A stretch of DNA of 64,000 nt, from assembly GCF_002237595.1 (NCBI RefSeq), contig NZ_CP022529.1:5858001-5922000 (forward strand), given 5' to 3'. Below, in pieces: positions 41,953 through 50,230 of the stretch. The DNA comes from Labrenzia sp. VG12. GTDB lineage: Bacteria; Pseudomonadota; Alphaproteobacteria; Rhizobiales; Stappiaceae. The position numbers were made by a program, and so were the translations under genes. Every line of letters begins with the position of its first letter. The stretch's first letter is position 1. The notes beneath the pieces were generated by a model that saw nothing but the letters and a program-made list of their open reading frames with translations, had not been told where the DNA came from and searched no databases.

Positions 41953-43479
41953 TTAAGAACGCGTCATCAGGTGGGGCAACAGGGCACCAGAGGCATGAGG
42001 CGTGACCTTGACCTGATCCGAATGCAGGATCGGCTGCACATACTGGATCAGCGGAATGACCAGCGCGTTGTCCGCGATGAACCGGTCGACCTCCTTCCAG
42101 CCGGCAATGCGCTTGTCCTCGTCGGCCTCACCCCAGAGCGGCAGGATCTTCTGCATCAGATCTTCTCCGTCCCAGACCGAATGCGGTGAGGGGCCAAACA
42201 TGGCAAAACCGGTCGAGGTTGTCGGGTCGCCAATGGCATTGCCCCAATTGTAGAAGGCGGCAGGGGCCAGTGTATCGGCCGCGCGCAGTTCATAGTGCTT
42301 GGCGATTTCGTAAACCTCGATCTCGGCCTCGATGCCGACCTTGCGCCAGAGCCCGACGATTGCCTGGATGATTTCATAATCCTTGGGCTTGAAGCCGCGC
42401 GTTGTCTGGATCCGGAAGGTGACCGGATTGTCCGGACCGTAGCCGGAGGCCGCCAGCAGCTCCTTGGCCTTGTCCGGGTCATAGGGCACCGTGATCGAGG
42501 AATCGAAAGCGGTGTAATCAGGGGTCTGCAGGGTGTCGATGGCGACGCCGTAATTCGACAGGAGCCGTTCGATGATGGTCTTCTTGTCAATGGCATGCGC
42601 CATGGCCTTGCGCACATTCGGGTCGTTCATCGGTTCGACATCGTTGATGAAGATCATTCCGATATCCGAGATCGGGGCGGCGGTTCCGACAAGGCCGTCC
42701 TGTTCCTTCAGCCGGTCGAATTCCTCATAAGGCATTTCCAGCGTCACATGCGCATTGCCGGACATGACCTCGAAGGTGCGGCTGGAGGCATCTGTGACAA
42801 ACTTGATGGTCACCGTCTTGAACTCCGGAGCCCCGCCCCAGTACTTCTCATTGGCCTTCAGGCGCACGAAGGCGTTGCGCTCGAACTTGTCCACCATATA
42901 GGGACCGGTTCCGACGGGCGCGGCCTCAAAGCCATCCGCACCGACTTCCTCGTAGTACTTCTTCGGCAGCACGTAGCCCGTCAGGAAGCTCATCCACTTG
43001 AAGATGGTCGGCTCGTATTCCTTGACGTCGGCGGTGATCCGGTTTCCCTCGACACTGAAATTGCCGATCTTGCCCCAGATGAACTGGATCGGATTGCCGG
43101 TGTCTGCATTGCCCGCCCGCTCCAGCGACCAGACGATGTCTTCCGGCGTCAAAGGGTCGCCATTGTGCCAGGTGACACCTTCGCGCACATCCATCCAGAT
43201 CCTGGATTTGTCCTCGTTCCAGCCCCACTCGGTCAGAATGCCGGAGCCGAAGCTCAGATCCGGGTTCTGATGAATGAACATGTCGAAGACGGACTGGTAG
43301 ATTCCCTGGATCGTCGGATTGACGGCCGACGGACCGACCGTCGGATCCCAGCTCGGCAGATTGACATTGTAGGCAATCACCAGTTCTTCGATGCCCTGGG
43401 CCAGGGCCGGTGTGCCAACAGCGGTCAGGACGCCTGTTGCCGCTGCAGTTTGTAAAAGCGTTCGTCTTGTAAGCTTCAT
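41953..43479 (-). CDS. Extracellular solute-binding protein, family 5
   Basis: About 508 residues with a Tat-type leader (LTRRTLLQTAAATG) ending near PALAQG. Solute-binding protein family 5 fold (GVTWHNGDPLTPEDIVWSLE; APVGTGPYMVDKFE). GGGGAA precedes ATG 43479; the frame extends to 43494 without a better site. A Tat leader means export in folded form. The ligand is not readable; the gene is directly downstream of an FAD oxidoreductase and divergent from isatin hydrolase, so an indole- or tryptophan-derived conjugate or peptide is a candidate. Confidence 0.92.
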   Translation of the reverse strand: MKLTRRTLLQTAAATGVLTAVGTPALAQGIEELVIAYNVNLPSWDPTVGPSAVNPTIQGIYQSVFDMFIHQNPDLSFGSGILTEWGWNEDKSRIWMDVREGVTWHNGDPLTPEDIVWSLERAGNADTGNPIQFIWGKIGNFSVEGNRITADVKEYEPTIFKWMSFLTGYVLPKKYYEEVGADGFEAAPVGTGPYMVDKFERNAFVRLKANEKYWGGAPEFKTVTIKFVTDASSRTFEVMSGNAHVTLEMPYEEFDRLKEQDGLVGTAAPISDIGMIFINDVEPMNDPNVRKAMAHAIDKKTIIERLLSNYGVAIDTLQTPDYTAFDSSITVPYDPDKAKELLAASGYGPDNPVTFRIQTTRGFKPKDYEIIQAIVGLWRKVGIEAEIEVYEIAKHYELRAADTLAPAAFYNWGNAIGDPTTSTGFAMFGPSPHSVWDGEDLMQKILPLWGEADEDKRIAGWKEVDRFIADNALVIPLIQYVQPILHSDQVKVTPHASGALLPHLMTRS

Positions 43480-43527
43480 GATGTTGTTCCCCATCGTGTC
43501 TCTGGAGCCGGTGCGTTTCTTTTGTCG

Positions 43528-45096
43528 CTATCCGGCAAGTTTTTGTGCGAGCAGATATCCGGGCCCGGCGCCGGTGCCTGCACCAGGCCAGACGGCGGCT
43601 CCGGTATGGAAAAGGTTTCCAACCGGAGTGGTGCCGTCGGCAAAACCGCGAACGGGCCTGAACAGGAAATGCTGGGTCAAGTGATGGCTCCCGCAGATCT
43701 GGTCTCCTCCGACCAGGTTGGGATTGTCCGCCTCCAGCATGGCGGGTGTCACGATATGACGGCCGAGGATCCTGGCTCGAGCGCCAGGCGCATAGCGTTC
43801 GAGAAGATCAAGGGCACGTTCGGCGAAGGGTTCGGCCGCGCTTTCCCAATCGGTCGCCGTGATCTGGCCAGCTGCATCTCCCTTGATCGTGCCGGGGGCC
43901 ATGCGGACCTGAAGCCAGAGCACGTGCTTGCCGTCCGGGGCACGGCTTGGATCAATGGCGGTCGGCTGGCCGCAGACGACCACTGGTTCATCAGGCAACA
44001 AGCCGGCCTGCGCTTGCGTATAAGTCCGTGCCATCTGGTCCAGATCGGGGGCAAGATGCACATAGGCGAAGGTCTTGAGGTCCTCAGACGCCGTCCAGTC
44101 GGGCAGGTCTTCCATCGCGAGGTGGATCATCATGGTGCCCGGCGCATGGATCGAGGTCTTCAGGCCGCTGTCATAGCGTTTGTTTCCGGTCGCGCCGGTG
44201 AGCCTGGCAAGGGCCGCCGGCGCAACGTTGGCGATCACGGCCTTTTTTGCCATTACCTGTCGACCGTCGGACAGCTCGACACCAATGGCCTGTCCATTTT
44301 CGATCAGAACGCGTGTGATCTCGGCATCACAGGTTATCGAGCCGCCGTTTTTCTCCAACGTTGCGGTCATCGCCCTGGTGATCGTATCTGCGCCGCCTTT
44401 GCCAAGGACCATGCCGAAAGCCTGGTTGGCCATGCCCTCCAGGTAGGGGAAGACTGCGCCGCCAGAAATATCGGGTGCAAAGTCAAGATGCATGCCCCAA
44501 GCGGCCAGGAGGGCGCGCACCTTGGGAGAGACGAAGGTCTCGCTCAGCCAGTCTCTTGGCGATGCCAGCAGGAAGCGGCCGAGATCCATCACCCCGCCGG
44601 TGCCGCTCCGGCGCCACTCTTTGAACAATATATATGCAAATGCACGTTTTTTCGCCGGACCACCCAGGAGGCCGAACAGGCCCTCGGCGCGCGCCGGAAA
44701 TTCGGCCGTCAGGGAGCGCCATGTTTCGGCATCCAGCGCATTTTCGGCGGCGATACGCTGTGCCGTCTTTTCCAGGTCATTGCTGACGCCGAGCCAGCTG
44801 CCATCCGGAAAGACGGAAGAAAAACAATTGGCTACCGGCGCAAATTCAAGTCCGCTCCTACCCAGATCTTCGCCATATTCCTTAAAAAAAGCCGAGCCGG
44901 CAAAGAGCGACAGGTTCATGGCGGCCCAGTCGTGACGGAAACCGGGAAGCGTATATTCGCCAGTCTTGACCGCGCCACCTGGTTCTGCCGCGCGCTCGAA
45001 AACACCGACCTTCCAGCCGCGAGCCGCCAGGTGGACAGCGCAGGCGAGGCTGTTGTGCCCGCTGCCGATAATGATGCTGTCCAAGGTCTCAGTCAC
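43528..45096 (-). CDS. FAD-dependent oxidoreductase, phytoene desaturase-like
   Basis: About 522 residues. N-terminal FAD Rossmann motif (IIIGSGHNSLACAVHLAARGW) with GGAVKTGEYTLPGF, and a C-terminal FAD-binding end (LFHTGAAVWPGAGTGAGPGYLLA). It belongs to the CrtI/PYROXD2-like group that is often found in catabolic clusters. GTG 45096 has GGAGGGG upstream, better than the frame edge at 45168. A paralog lies 900 bases away at 46009-47565 on the other strand; they share the LVGGD and WLQV motifs. It leads the importer operon. Confidence 0.87.
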   Translation of the reverse strand: MTETLDSIIIGSGHNSLACAVHLAARGWKVGVFERAAEPGGAVKTGEYTLPGFRHDWAAMNLSLFAGSAFFKEYGEDLGRSGLEFAPVANCFSSVFPDGSWLGVSNDLEKTAQRIAAENALDAETWRSLTAEFPARAEGLFGLLGGPAKKRAFAYILFKEWRRSGTGGVMDLGRFLLASPRDWLSETFVSPKVRALLAAWGMHLDFAPDISGGAVFPYLEGMANQAFGMVLGKGGADTITRAMTATLEKNGGSITCDAEITRVLIENGQAIGVELSDGRQVMAKKAVIANVAPAALARLTGATGNKRYDSGLKTSIHAPGTMMIHLAMEDLPDWTASEDLKTFAYVHLAPDLDQMARTYTQAQAGLLPDEPVVVCGQPTAIDPSRAPDGKHVLWLQVRMAPGTIKGDAAGQITATDWESAAEPFAERALDLLERYAPGARARILGRHIVTPAMLEADNPNLVGGDQICGSHHLTQHFLFRPVRGFADGTTPVGNLFHTGAAVWPGAGTGAGPGYLLAQKLAG

Positions 45097-45206
45097 GCTC
45101 TTCCCCTCCGCTGACGAAGAAGATAATTGCAAATACAAATAAATCTGTCTAGCATCGAATTGCAACAACGAGCCGACAGGCCGCAGAGGTACAGAGGGAA
45201 CACATC
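45097..45206. promoter_or_regulatory. Divergent promoter with two AATTGCAA repeats
   Basis: A 110-base gap between the FAD oxidoreductase/importer unit and isatin hydrolase. AATTGCAA occurs at 45125-45132 and 45158-45165, 33 bases apart (about three helical turns), each containing the palindrome TTGCAA. The MarR protein encoded downstream (47562-48056) is the likely binder. Confidence 0.5.
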
Positions 45207-45998
45207 ATGTCTGCAGAGAACGCACTCGGCGGGCTCGGAGCCAAGCTCCTGTCCGGAGAGGTGGAAGTGGTGGATTGCACGGGCGTCCTGGGACCGAGCA
45301 CGCCGATCATTCAGTTGCCGCCGGATTTCGCCAAGGCGACGCCGAAGGTCGAAATTCACAAGATCAGCGAATATGATTCAGACGGGCCGTTTTTTGCCTG
45401 GAACTGGATGGTGCTGGGCGAGCATTCCGGAACCCATTTCGATGCGCCGCATCACTGGATCACCGGCAAGGACTATGACGACGGCTTTACTGACACACTC
45501 GATGTACAGCGTCTTGTGGCGCCCGTGAACGTCATCGACTGTTCGCAGGAGAGCCTCGACAATCCGGATTTTCTTCTGACTGCGGACCTGATCAAGGCCT
45601 GGGAAGCCGAACATGGCGAGATCGGCGAGGGGGAATGGGTTGTCATGCGCACGGATTGGGACAAACGCGCCCATGACGAGGCGCTGTTCCTGAACACAGA
45701 TGACACCGGGCCGCACAGTCCCGGTCCGACGCCGGATGCCATCGAATACCTGCTGTCCAAGAAGATTGTCGGTTGGGGCAGCCAATGCATCGGGACTGAT
45801 GCCGGACAGGCAGGGGGGATGGAGCCTCCTTATCCGGCGCATAATCTTCTGCACCGGGACAACTGCTTTGGACTGGCCTCGCTTGCCAACCTGGACAAGC
45901 TGCCGGCCAAGGGGGCAATCCTGATCGCCGCGCCGCTGAAAATCGAACGCGGAACCGGCAGTCCGATCCGCGCCCTGGCACTCGTTCCCAAGGCGTGA
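45207..45998 (+). CDS. Isatin hydrolase (Mn-dependent cyclase-family amidohydrolase)
   Basis: 263 residues. Opens the isatin ring to isatinate. It has the cyclase/kynurenine-formamidase motif HSGTHFDAPHHW, with His73, His77 and Asp79 as metal ligands, and Ser225 in FGLASLAN. These numbers agree with the characterised isatin hydrolase of Labrenzia aggregata as I remember it, so this is probably that enzyme or a near-identical ortholog. No signal peptide. First gene of the plus-strand unit IH - FAD oxidoreductase - MarR - IorA - IorB. Confidence 0.85.
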   Translation: MSAENALGGLGAKLLSGEVEVVDCTGVLGPSTPIIQLPPDFAKATPKVEIHKISEYDSDGPFFAWNWMVLGEHSGTHFDAPHHWITGKDYDDGFTDTLDVQRLVAPVNVIDCSQESLDNPDFLLTADLIKAWEAEHGEIGEGEWVVMRTDWDKRAHDEALFLNTDDTGPHSPGPTPDAIEYLLSKKIVGWGSQCIGTDAGQAGGMEPPYPAHNLLHRDNCFGLASLANLDKLPAKGAILIAAPLKIERGTGSPIRALALVPKA

Positions 45999-46008
45999 GG
46001 CAGACACC

Positions 46009-47565
46009 GTGACCGCTCCGCATGTCATTATCGGTTCGGGCATCAATGCCCTCGTCGCGGCAGCAATGCTGTCGCGCCGGGGCGAGCCCGTTCTTGTGCT
46101 GGAGCGGTCCGATCGGCTTGGCGGCTGCATGCGCACGGAAGAAATCACGCTGCCCGGCTATCACCACGATGTCATGGCGGCGACCTTCGTTCTGTTTCTG
46201 ACGTCGCCGTCCTATGCGGAACTGGCCGAGGATCTTGGCAAACACGGACTGGAATTCTGCCATGGCAATCATCCGACGGCCGTTTTGCGGCCTGGAGGCG
46301 AGGTGGCTGTCTTGTCTATGGACCGGAGCCGGAACATTGCCGCCTTTGACGCGCTTTCGGCGGGCGACGGGCTGCAACATGCCGCCGATGTCGGCGGTGT
46401 CGAGGCGGATGCCGAGTTTCTCTTTGCCCTGCTCGGAAACCCGCTCTGGTCGGTGAAGATGGCGCGCCTGATGGTCGGTCAGGCCTGGAAGCTGGGTCTG
46501 ACCGGCCTGAAGGCCTGGTTCGGAACCGCATTGCAGCCGGCAAGAGGCTGGCTGGAAACTGGCTACAAGAGTGAAACCCTGCAGGCCCTTTGGGCGCCCT
46601 GGGTTCTGCACACGGGCCTGACACCCGAAAGCACGTATTCCGGACAGATGGGGCGGGTCATTGCCTTTGCCCTGGAGGCCGCCGGCGCGCCCGTTGCCAA
46701 AGGTGGATCGGCAAGCGTTCCGCAAGCCTTTCGAAAGCTCATCGAGGCGAAGGGCGGGACCATCCGCACCGGTGCGGATGTCGATCGGATCCTTGTGAAA
46801 GACGGCAAGGCGGTCGGTGTCAGGACGGCAGATAGCGAGACCATAAAGGCGCAATCGGTCATCGCTTCGGTCACCCCAACCCAGCTTTATGGACGCCTGC
46901 TTGATGATGAGGAGGCTGCCCCCGGCGCTGCCACCTACCGTTATGGGCGCGGCAATTTTCAGCTGCATTATGCGCTGGATGGCGATCCGGACTGGATTAC
47001 GGCGGGGCTGGAGGACGTTGCCCTGATCCATTTGGCGGATGGCATTGACAGTGTTTCGAAATCCGCGAACGAGGCAGAGCGCGGCCTGCTGCCGGAAACA
47101 CCGACAATTTGTGTCGGCCAGCCGCATCGGCTCGACCCGACGCGTGTCCCGGAAGGCAAAGCCCTGCTGTGGCTGCAGGTGCCGGATGCGCCACGGGTGA
47201 TCAAGGGCGACGCTGCAAGCGTAATCCAGACCGCACCAAACTGGACGGAGGCGACACGCGAAGCCTTCGCCGATCGGCTGGAGGACATCTTGCGGCGGCA
47301 TATCCGGAATTTCGATGAGATCAAACTGGCCCGGCGGGCTTATTCTCCGGCGGATCTCAACGACCTCAACATCAATCTGGTCGGCGGCGATCCCTATGGC
47401 GGAGCCTGCAGCATCGACCAGTTTTTCATCTGGCGCCCCTTGGCCCAGTCCGTTAATAGCGCCACCCAAATCCGCAACCTTCACCAGATCGGGGCTTCGA
47501 CGCATCCCGGTCCGGGGCTTGGCGGCGGATCCGGCTACAATCTGGCAAAGCGGATGGGTGCATGA
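46009..47565 (+). CDS. FAD-dependent oxidoreductase, phytoene desaturase-like (second copy)
   Basis: 518 residues from GTG 46009, ten bases after isatin hydrolase. FAD motif VIIGSGINALVAAAMLSRRG, GGCMRTEEITLPGYHHD, and a closing LHQIGASTHPGPGLGGGSGYNLA. Paralogous to 43528-45096; the closing motif conserves the TGAxxxPG/IGASTHPGPG layout. It may oxidise the compound that leads to isatin, but the reaction is not known. The stop overlaps the next start by 4 bases. Confidence 0.87.
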   Translation: MTAPHVIIGSGINALVAAAMLSRRGEPVLVLERSDRLGGCMRTEEITLPGYHHDVMAATFVLFLTSPSYAELAEDLGKHGLEFCHGNHPTAVLRPGGEVAVLSMDRSRNIAAFDALSAGDGLQHAADVGGVEADAEFLFALLGNPLWSVKMARLMVGQAWKLGLTGLKAWFGTALQPARGWLETGYKSETLQALWAPWVLHTGLTPESTYSGQMGRVIAFALEAAGAPVAKGGSASVPQAFRKLIEAKGGTIRTGADVDRILVKDGKAVGVRTADSETIKAQSVIASVTPTQLYGRLLDDEEAAPGAATYRYGRGNFQLHYALDGDPDWITAGLEDVALIHLADGIDSVSKSANEAERGLLPETPTICVGQPHRLDPTRVPEGKALLWLQVPDAPRVIKGDAASVIQTAPNWTEATREAFADRLEDILRRHIRNFDEIKLARRAYSPADLNDLNINLVGGDPYGGACSIDQFFIWRPLAQSVNSATQIRNLHQIGASTHPGPGLGGGSGYNLAKRMGA

Positions 47566-48056
47566 ACGAGGAAGATCGGACGGCAGAGGCGATTGAAGAC
47601 GAGCGCGTGCCGCGGCTCGGTGAAATCGGACTTGAGAACTTTCCGCCTTATCTGATGAACCGCATCATGGGGCGCTACAATGCTGCCCTGCGCGATGAAA
47701 TGGCCAAGCTCGGGCTGACCACGCCCAAGATGCGGTCTCTCGCCGTCTTGTCCGTGATCGACGGACTGCTGATCCGGGATCTGTCCGTTTATGCCATCGT
47801 GGAGGTGTCGACGCTGAGCCGGGCACTGGATGCGCTGGAACGCGACGGGCTGGTGCGGCGGGTGACAGACAAGGAGGACAGTCGGGCTGTCCGCGTCCAT
47901 CTGACCGACAAGGGACGCGACACGCATGAGCAGCTCTGGCCGCATCTTGCAAGTGCCTACCAGGCGATGTTCAAGGGCATCGACGAGGCCGAGCAGCGCG
48001 CCTTCGTGGCCACCTTGCAGACCATTTTGAAGAACGTGCGCAAGCACCCGATATGA
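47562..48056 (+). CDS. MarR-family transcriptional regulator
   Basis: 164 residues with a winged HTH (LLIRDLSVYAIVEVSTLSRALDALERDGLVRRVTDKEDSRAVRVHLT, in part) and the DxRxxxVxLT wing. Overlaps the oxidoreductase stop (ATGA) and lies within the isatin hydrolase operon, so it likely senses the pathway substrate and acts at 45097-45206. Confidence 0.88.
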   Translation: MNEEDRTAEAIEDERVPRLGEIGLENFPPYLMNRIMGRYNAALRDEMAKLGLTTPKMRSLAVLSVIDGLLIRDLSVYAIVEVSTLSRALDALERDGLVRRVTDKEDSRAVRVHLTDKGRDTHEQLWPHLASAYQAMFKGIDEAEQRAFVATLQTILKNVRKHPI

Positions 48057-48079
48057 CGTGAGTTTCGAGGGAGGAGCCG

Positions 48080-50230
48080 ATGGCCGAAAGGTCGTTCAAG
48101 GCCGAGGTTGAGCATCTTCGCAAAGGCACCGGCGACACCTTTACCGGTGAAGGCATACTGGCCATCACCAAGGCGCTTCTGGAAAACGGTGTCGGGTACG
48201 TCGGCGGCTATCAGGGCGCACCGATCTCCCATCTGATGGACGTGCTGGCCGATGCCGAGGACCTGATGGGCGAGCTCGGCATCCGCTACGAGGCCAATGC
48301 CTCGGAGGCCGCAGCCGCGGCCATGCTGGCGGCCTCCGTGCATTATCCCATTCGTGGTGCGGTCACGTTCAAGGGCTCGGTTGGGGTCAATGTGGCTTCC
48401 GACGCGCTGGCCAACCTTGCCTCGTCAGGGGTCAATGGCGGAGCTCTGGTCATCGTGGGCGAGGACTATGGCGAAGGCTCCTCGATCATGCAGGAGCGGT
48501 CCTACGCCTTTGCCATGAAATCCCAGTTCTGGCTGCTCGATCCGCGTCCGAACCTGACCTCGATCGTCAAGTCCGTCGGCGACGGATTTGCCCTGTCGGA
48601 GGCAAGCAATTCACCGGTGATGCTGATGGTGCGGATCCGGTCCTGTCACGTGACCGGCAGTTTTGAAACAAGCGACAACGTGCCGCCTCCGCTTTCGGTC
48701 CGCGATGCTCTGGCCAACCCCATGCGCGATTTCAAGCGGGTGGTCCTGCCGCCCATGTCCTATGCGCATGAACATGACAAGGTCGACAACCGCTGGCCGG
48801 CGGCCGAAAAATTCATCCTGGACAACAAGCTCAACGAGCGGTTCGGACCGGACAATGGCAAGGTCGGGATCATCTGCCCGGGCGGCTTCTACAACAGCGT
48901 CATCCGTGCCCTGCAGCGGCTCGGTCTCGCCGATATCAGCGGCAACACGTCCGTGCCGCTTTATGTGCTGAACGTAACCTATCCTCTGGTTCAGTCAGAC
49001 CTGCTTGACTTCTGCACTGGCAAGGACGCCGTCCTGATGGTCGAAGAAGGGCAGCCGGAGTTCATCGAGCAGCAACTCGGAGCCATGCTCTACAAGGCCG
49101 GGGGAACAACAAAACTCGAAGGCAAGGGCATCTTTCCGAAAGCCGGCGAATACACCGGCCAGATCATGCTGGACGGTCTCGATGCTTTTGTTCGCAAGCA
49201 TGCACCGGATCTGTTGCCCGGCAAGGTTCTGGCGCCCAATGCGCCCAAGCCGGAGCTTCCCGATCTCAGCCAGACCGTGCCGATCCGGCCACCCGGCTTT
49301 TGCACAGGCTGTCCGGAACGCCCGATTTTCGCCTCGCTGAAGCTGGTGGAGCAGGAAGTCGGTCAGCACCAGATCACCGGCGACATCGGGTGTCATCTCT
49401 TCGCCTGCCTGCCGCCATTCGAGATTGGCGGCTCGACCATGGGCTATGGCCTTGGTCCGGCCTCCAACGCGGCTTTTGATGGTGGTGGCGAGAAACGGGC
49501 GATCTCGATCCTGGGCGACGGCGGTTTCTGGCACAACGGCCTCAGTTCCTCGATCGGCAACATGGTCTTCAACAAGTCCGACAGCGTTGCCATCATCGTT
49601 GACAATTACTATTCGGCAGCAACCGGCGGCCAGGACATTCCCTCCAGCCGGGCGCGCAACAAGTCCAAGTCCACCAACAATCCGATCACCAAGGCGCTGG
49701 AAGGCGCGGGTGTCAAATGGATCCGACAGATTGACCGGACCTATGACGTCACGCAGATGCGGGCGACCATCCGCGAAGCGCTGACAACCGACTATGACGG
49801 GCCAAAGGTGATCGTGGCGTCTTCGGAGTGCATGCTCAACCGGCAGCGCCGCGAAAAGCCTCTGCGCAACAAGGCGATTGCCGGCGGCACGCGGGTGGAG
49901 GTGCCGCGCTTCGGGGTGGATCAGGATGTGTGCACGGGCGATCACGCCTGCATTCGCCTGTCGGGCTGCCCGTCCTTGTCGCTGAAGAAGCTGGACGATC
50001 CCTTGCGAGACGATCCCGTCGCGCATATCGACCAGTCCTGTGTCGGCTGTGGCAATTGTGGCGAGGTCGCCGACGCCGCGATCCTCTGCCCCTCCTTTTA
50101 CGAGGCGAACGTGGTTCACAATCCGGGTGGCTTTGAGAGCTGGTTTGCCGGATTGCGTCAGAAGGTGATTGCCTGGCTGCAGACGCGCCGCGCAGGTCGT
50201 CGTCTGACTTTCAGCGCGGAGGAGGTCTGA
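48080..50230 (+). CDS. Indolepyruvate ferredoxin oxidoreductase-like alpha subunit (IorA-like)
   Basis: 716 residues. TPP-dependent 2-oxoacid oxidoreductase: an N-terminal pyrimidine-binding domain (GGYQGAPISHLMD; ANASEAAAAAMLAAS), a TPP pyrophosphate domain (GDGGFWHNGLSSSIGNMVFN, then VDNYYSAATGGQD), and a C-terminal ferredoxin-like end with seven cysteines (CTGDHACIRLSGC and CVGCGNCG ... LCPS). Anaerobic IOR oxidises aryl pyruvates to aryl-acetyl-CoA. GGGAGGAG precedes ATG 48080. In this context the 2-oxoacid could be indolepyruvate or isatinate (an arylglyoxylate). Confidence 0.9.
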   Translation: MAERSFKAEVEHLRKGTGDTFTGEGILAITKALLENGVGYVGGYQGAPISHLMDVLADAEDLMGELGIRYEANASEAAAAAMLAASVHYPIRGAVTFKGSVGVNVASDALANLASSGVNGGALVIVGEDYGEGSSIMQERSYAFAMKSQFWLLDPRPNLTSIVKSVGDGFALSEASNSPVMLMVRIRSCHVTGSFETSDNVPPPLSVRDALANPMRDFKRVVLPPMSYAHEHDKVDNRWPAAEKFILDNKLNERFGPDNGKVGIICPGGFYNSVIRALQRLGLADISGNTSVPLYVLNVTYPLVQSDLLDFCTGKDAVLMVEEGQPEFIEQQLGAMLYKAGGTTKLEGKGIFPKAGEYTGQIMLDGLDAFVRKHAPDLLPGKVLAPNAPKPELPDLSQTVPIRPPGFCTGCPERPIFASLKLVEQEVGQHQITGDIGCHLFACLPPFEIGGSTMGYGLGPASNAAFDGGGEKRAISILGDGGFWHNGLSSSIGNMVFNKSDSVAIIVDNYYSAATGGQDIPSSRARNKSKSTNNPITKALEGAGVKWIRQIDRTYDVTQMRATIREALTTDYDGPKVIVASSECMLNRQRREKPLRNKAIAGGTRVEVPRFGVDQDVCTGDHACIRLSGCPSLSLKKLDDPLRDDPVAHIDQSCVGCGNCGEVADAAILCPSFYEANVVHNPGGFESWFAGLRQKVIAWLQTRRAGRRLTFSAEEV

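Noticed and set aside
45643..47505. 620-residue minus-strand open frame opposite the FAD oxidoreductase
   Set aside because: It is the shadow of the plus-strand isatin hydrolase and oxidoreductase genes in GC-rich DNA.
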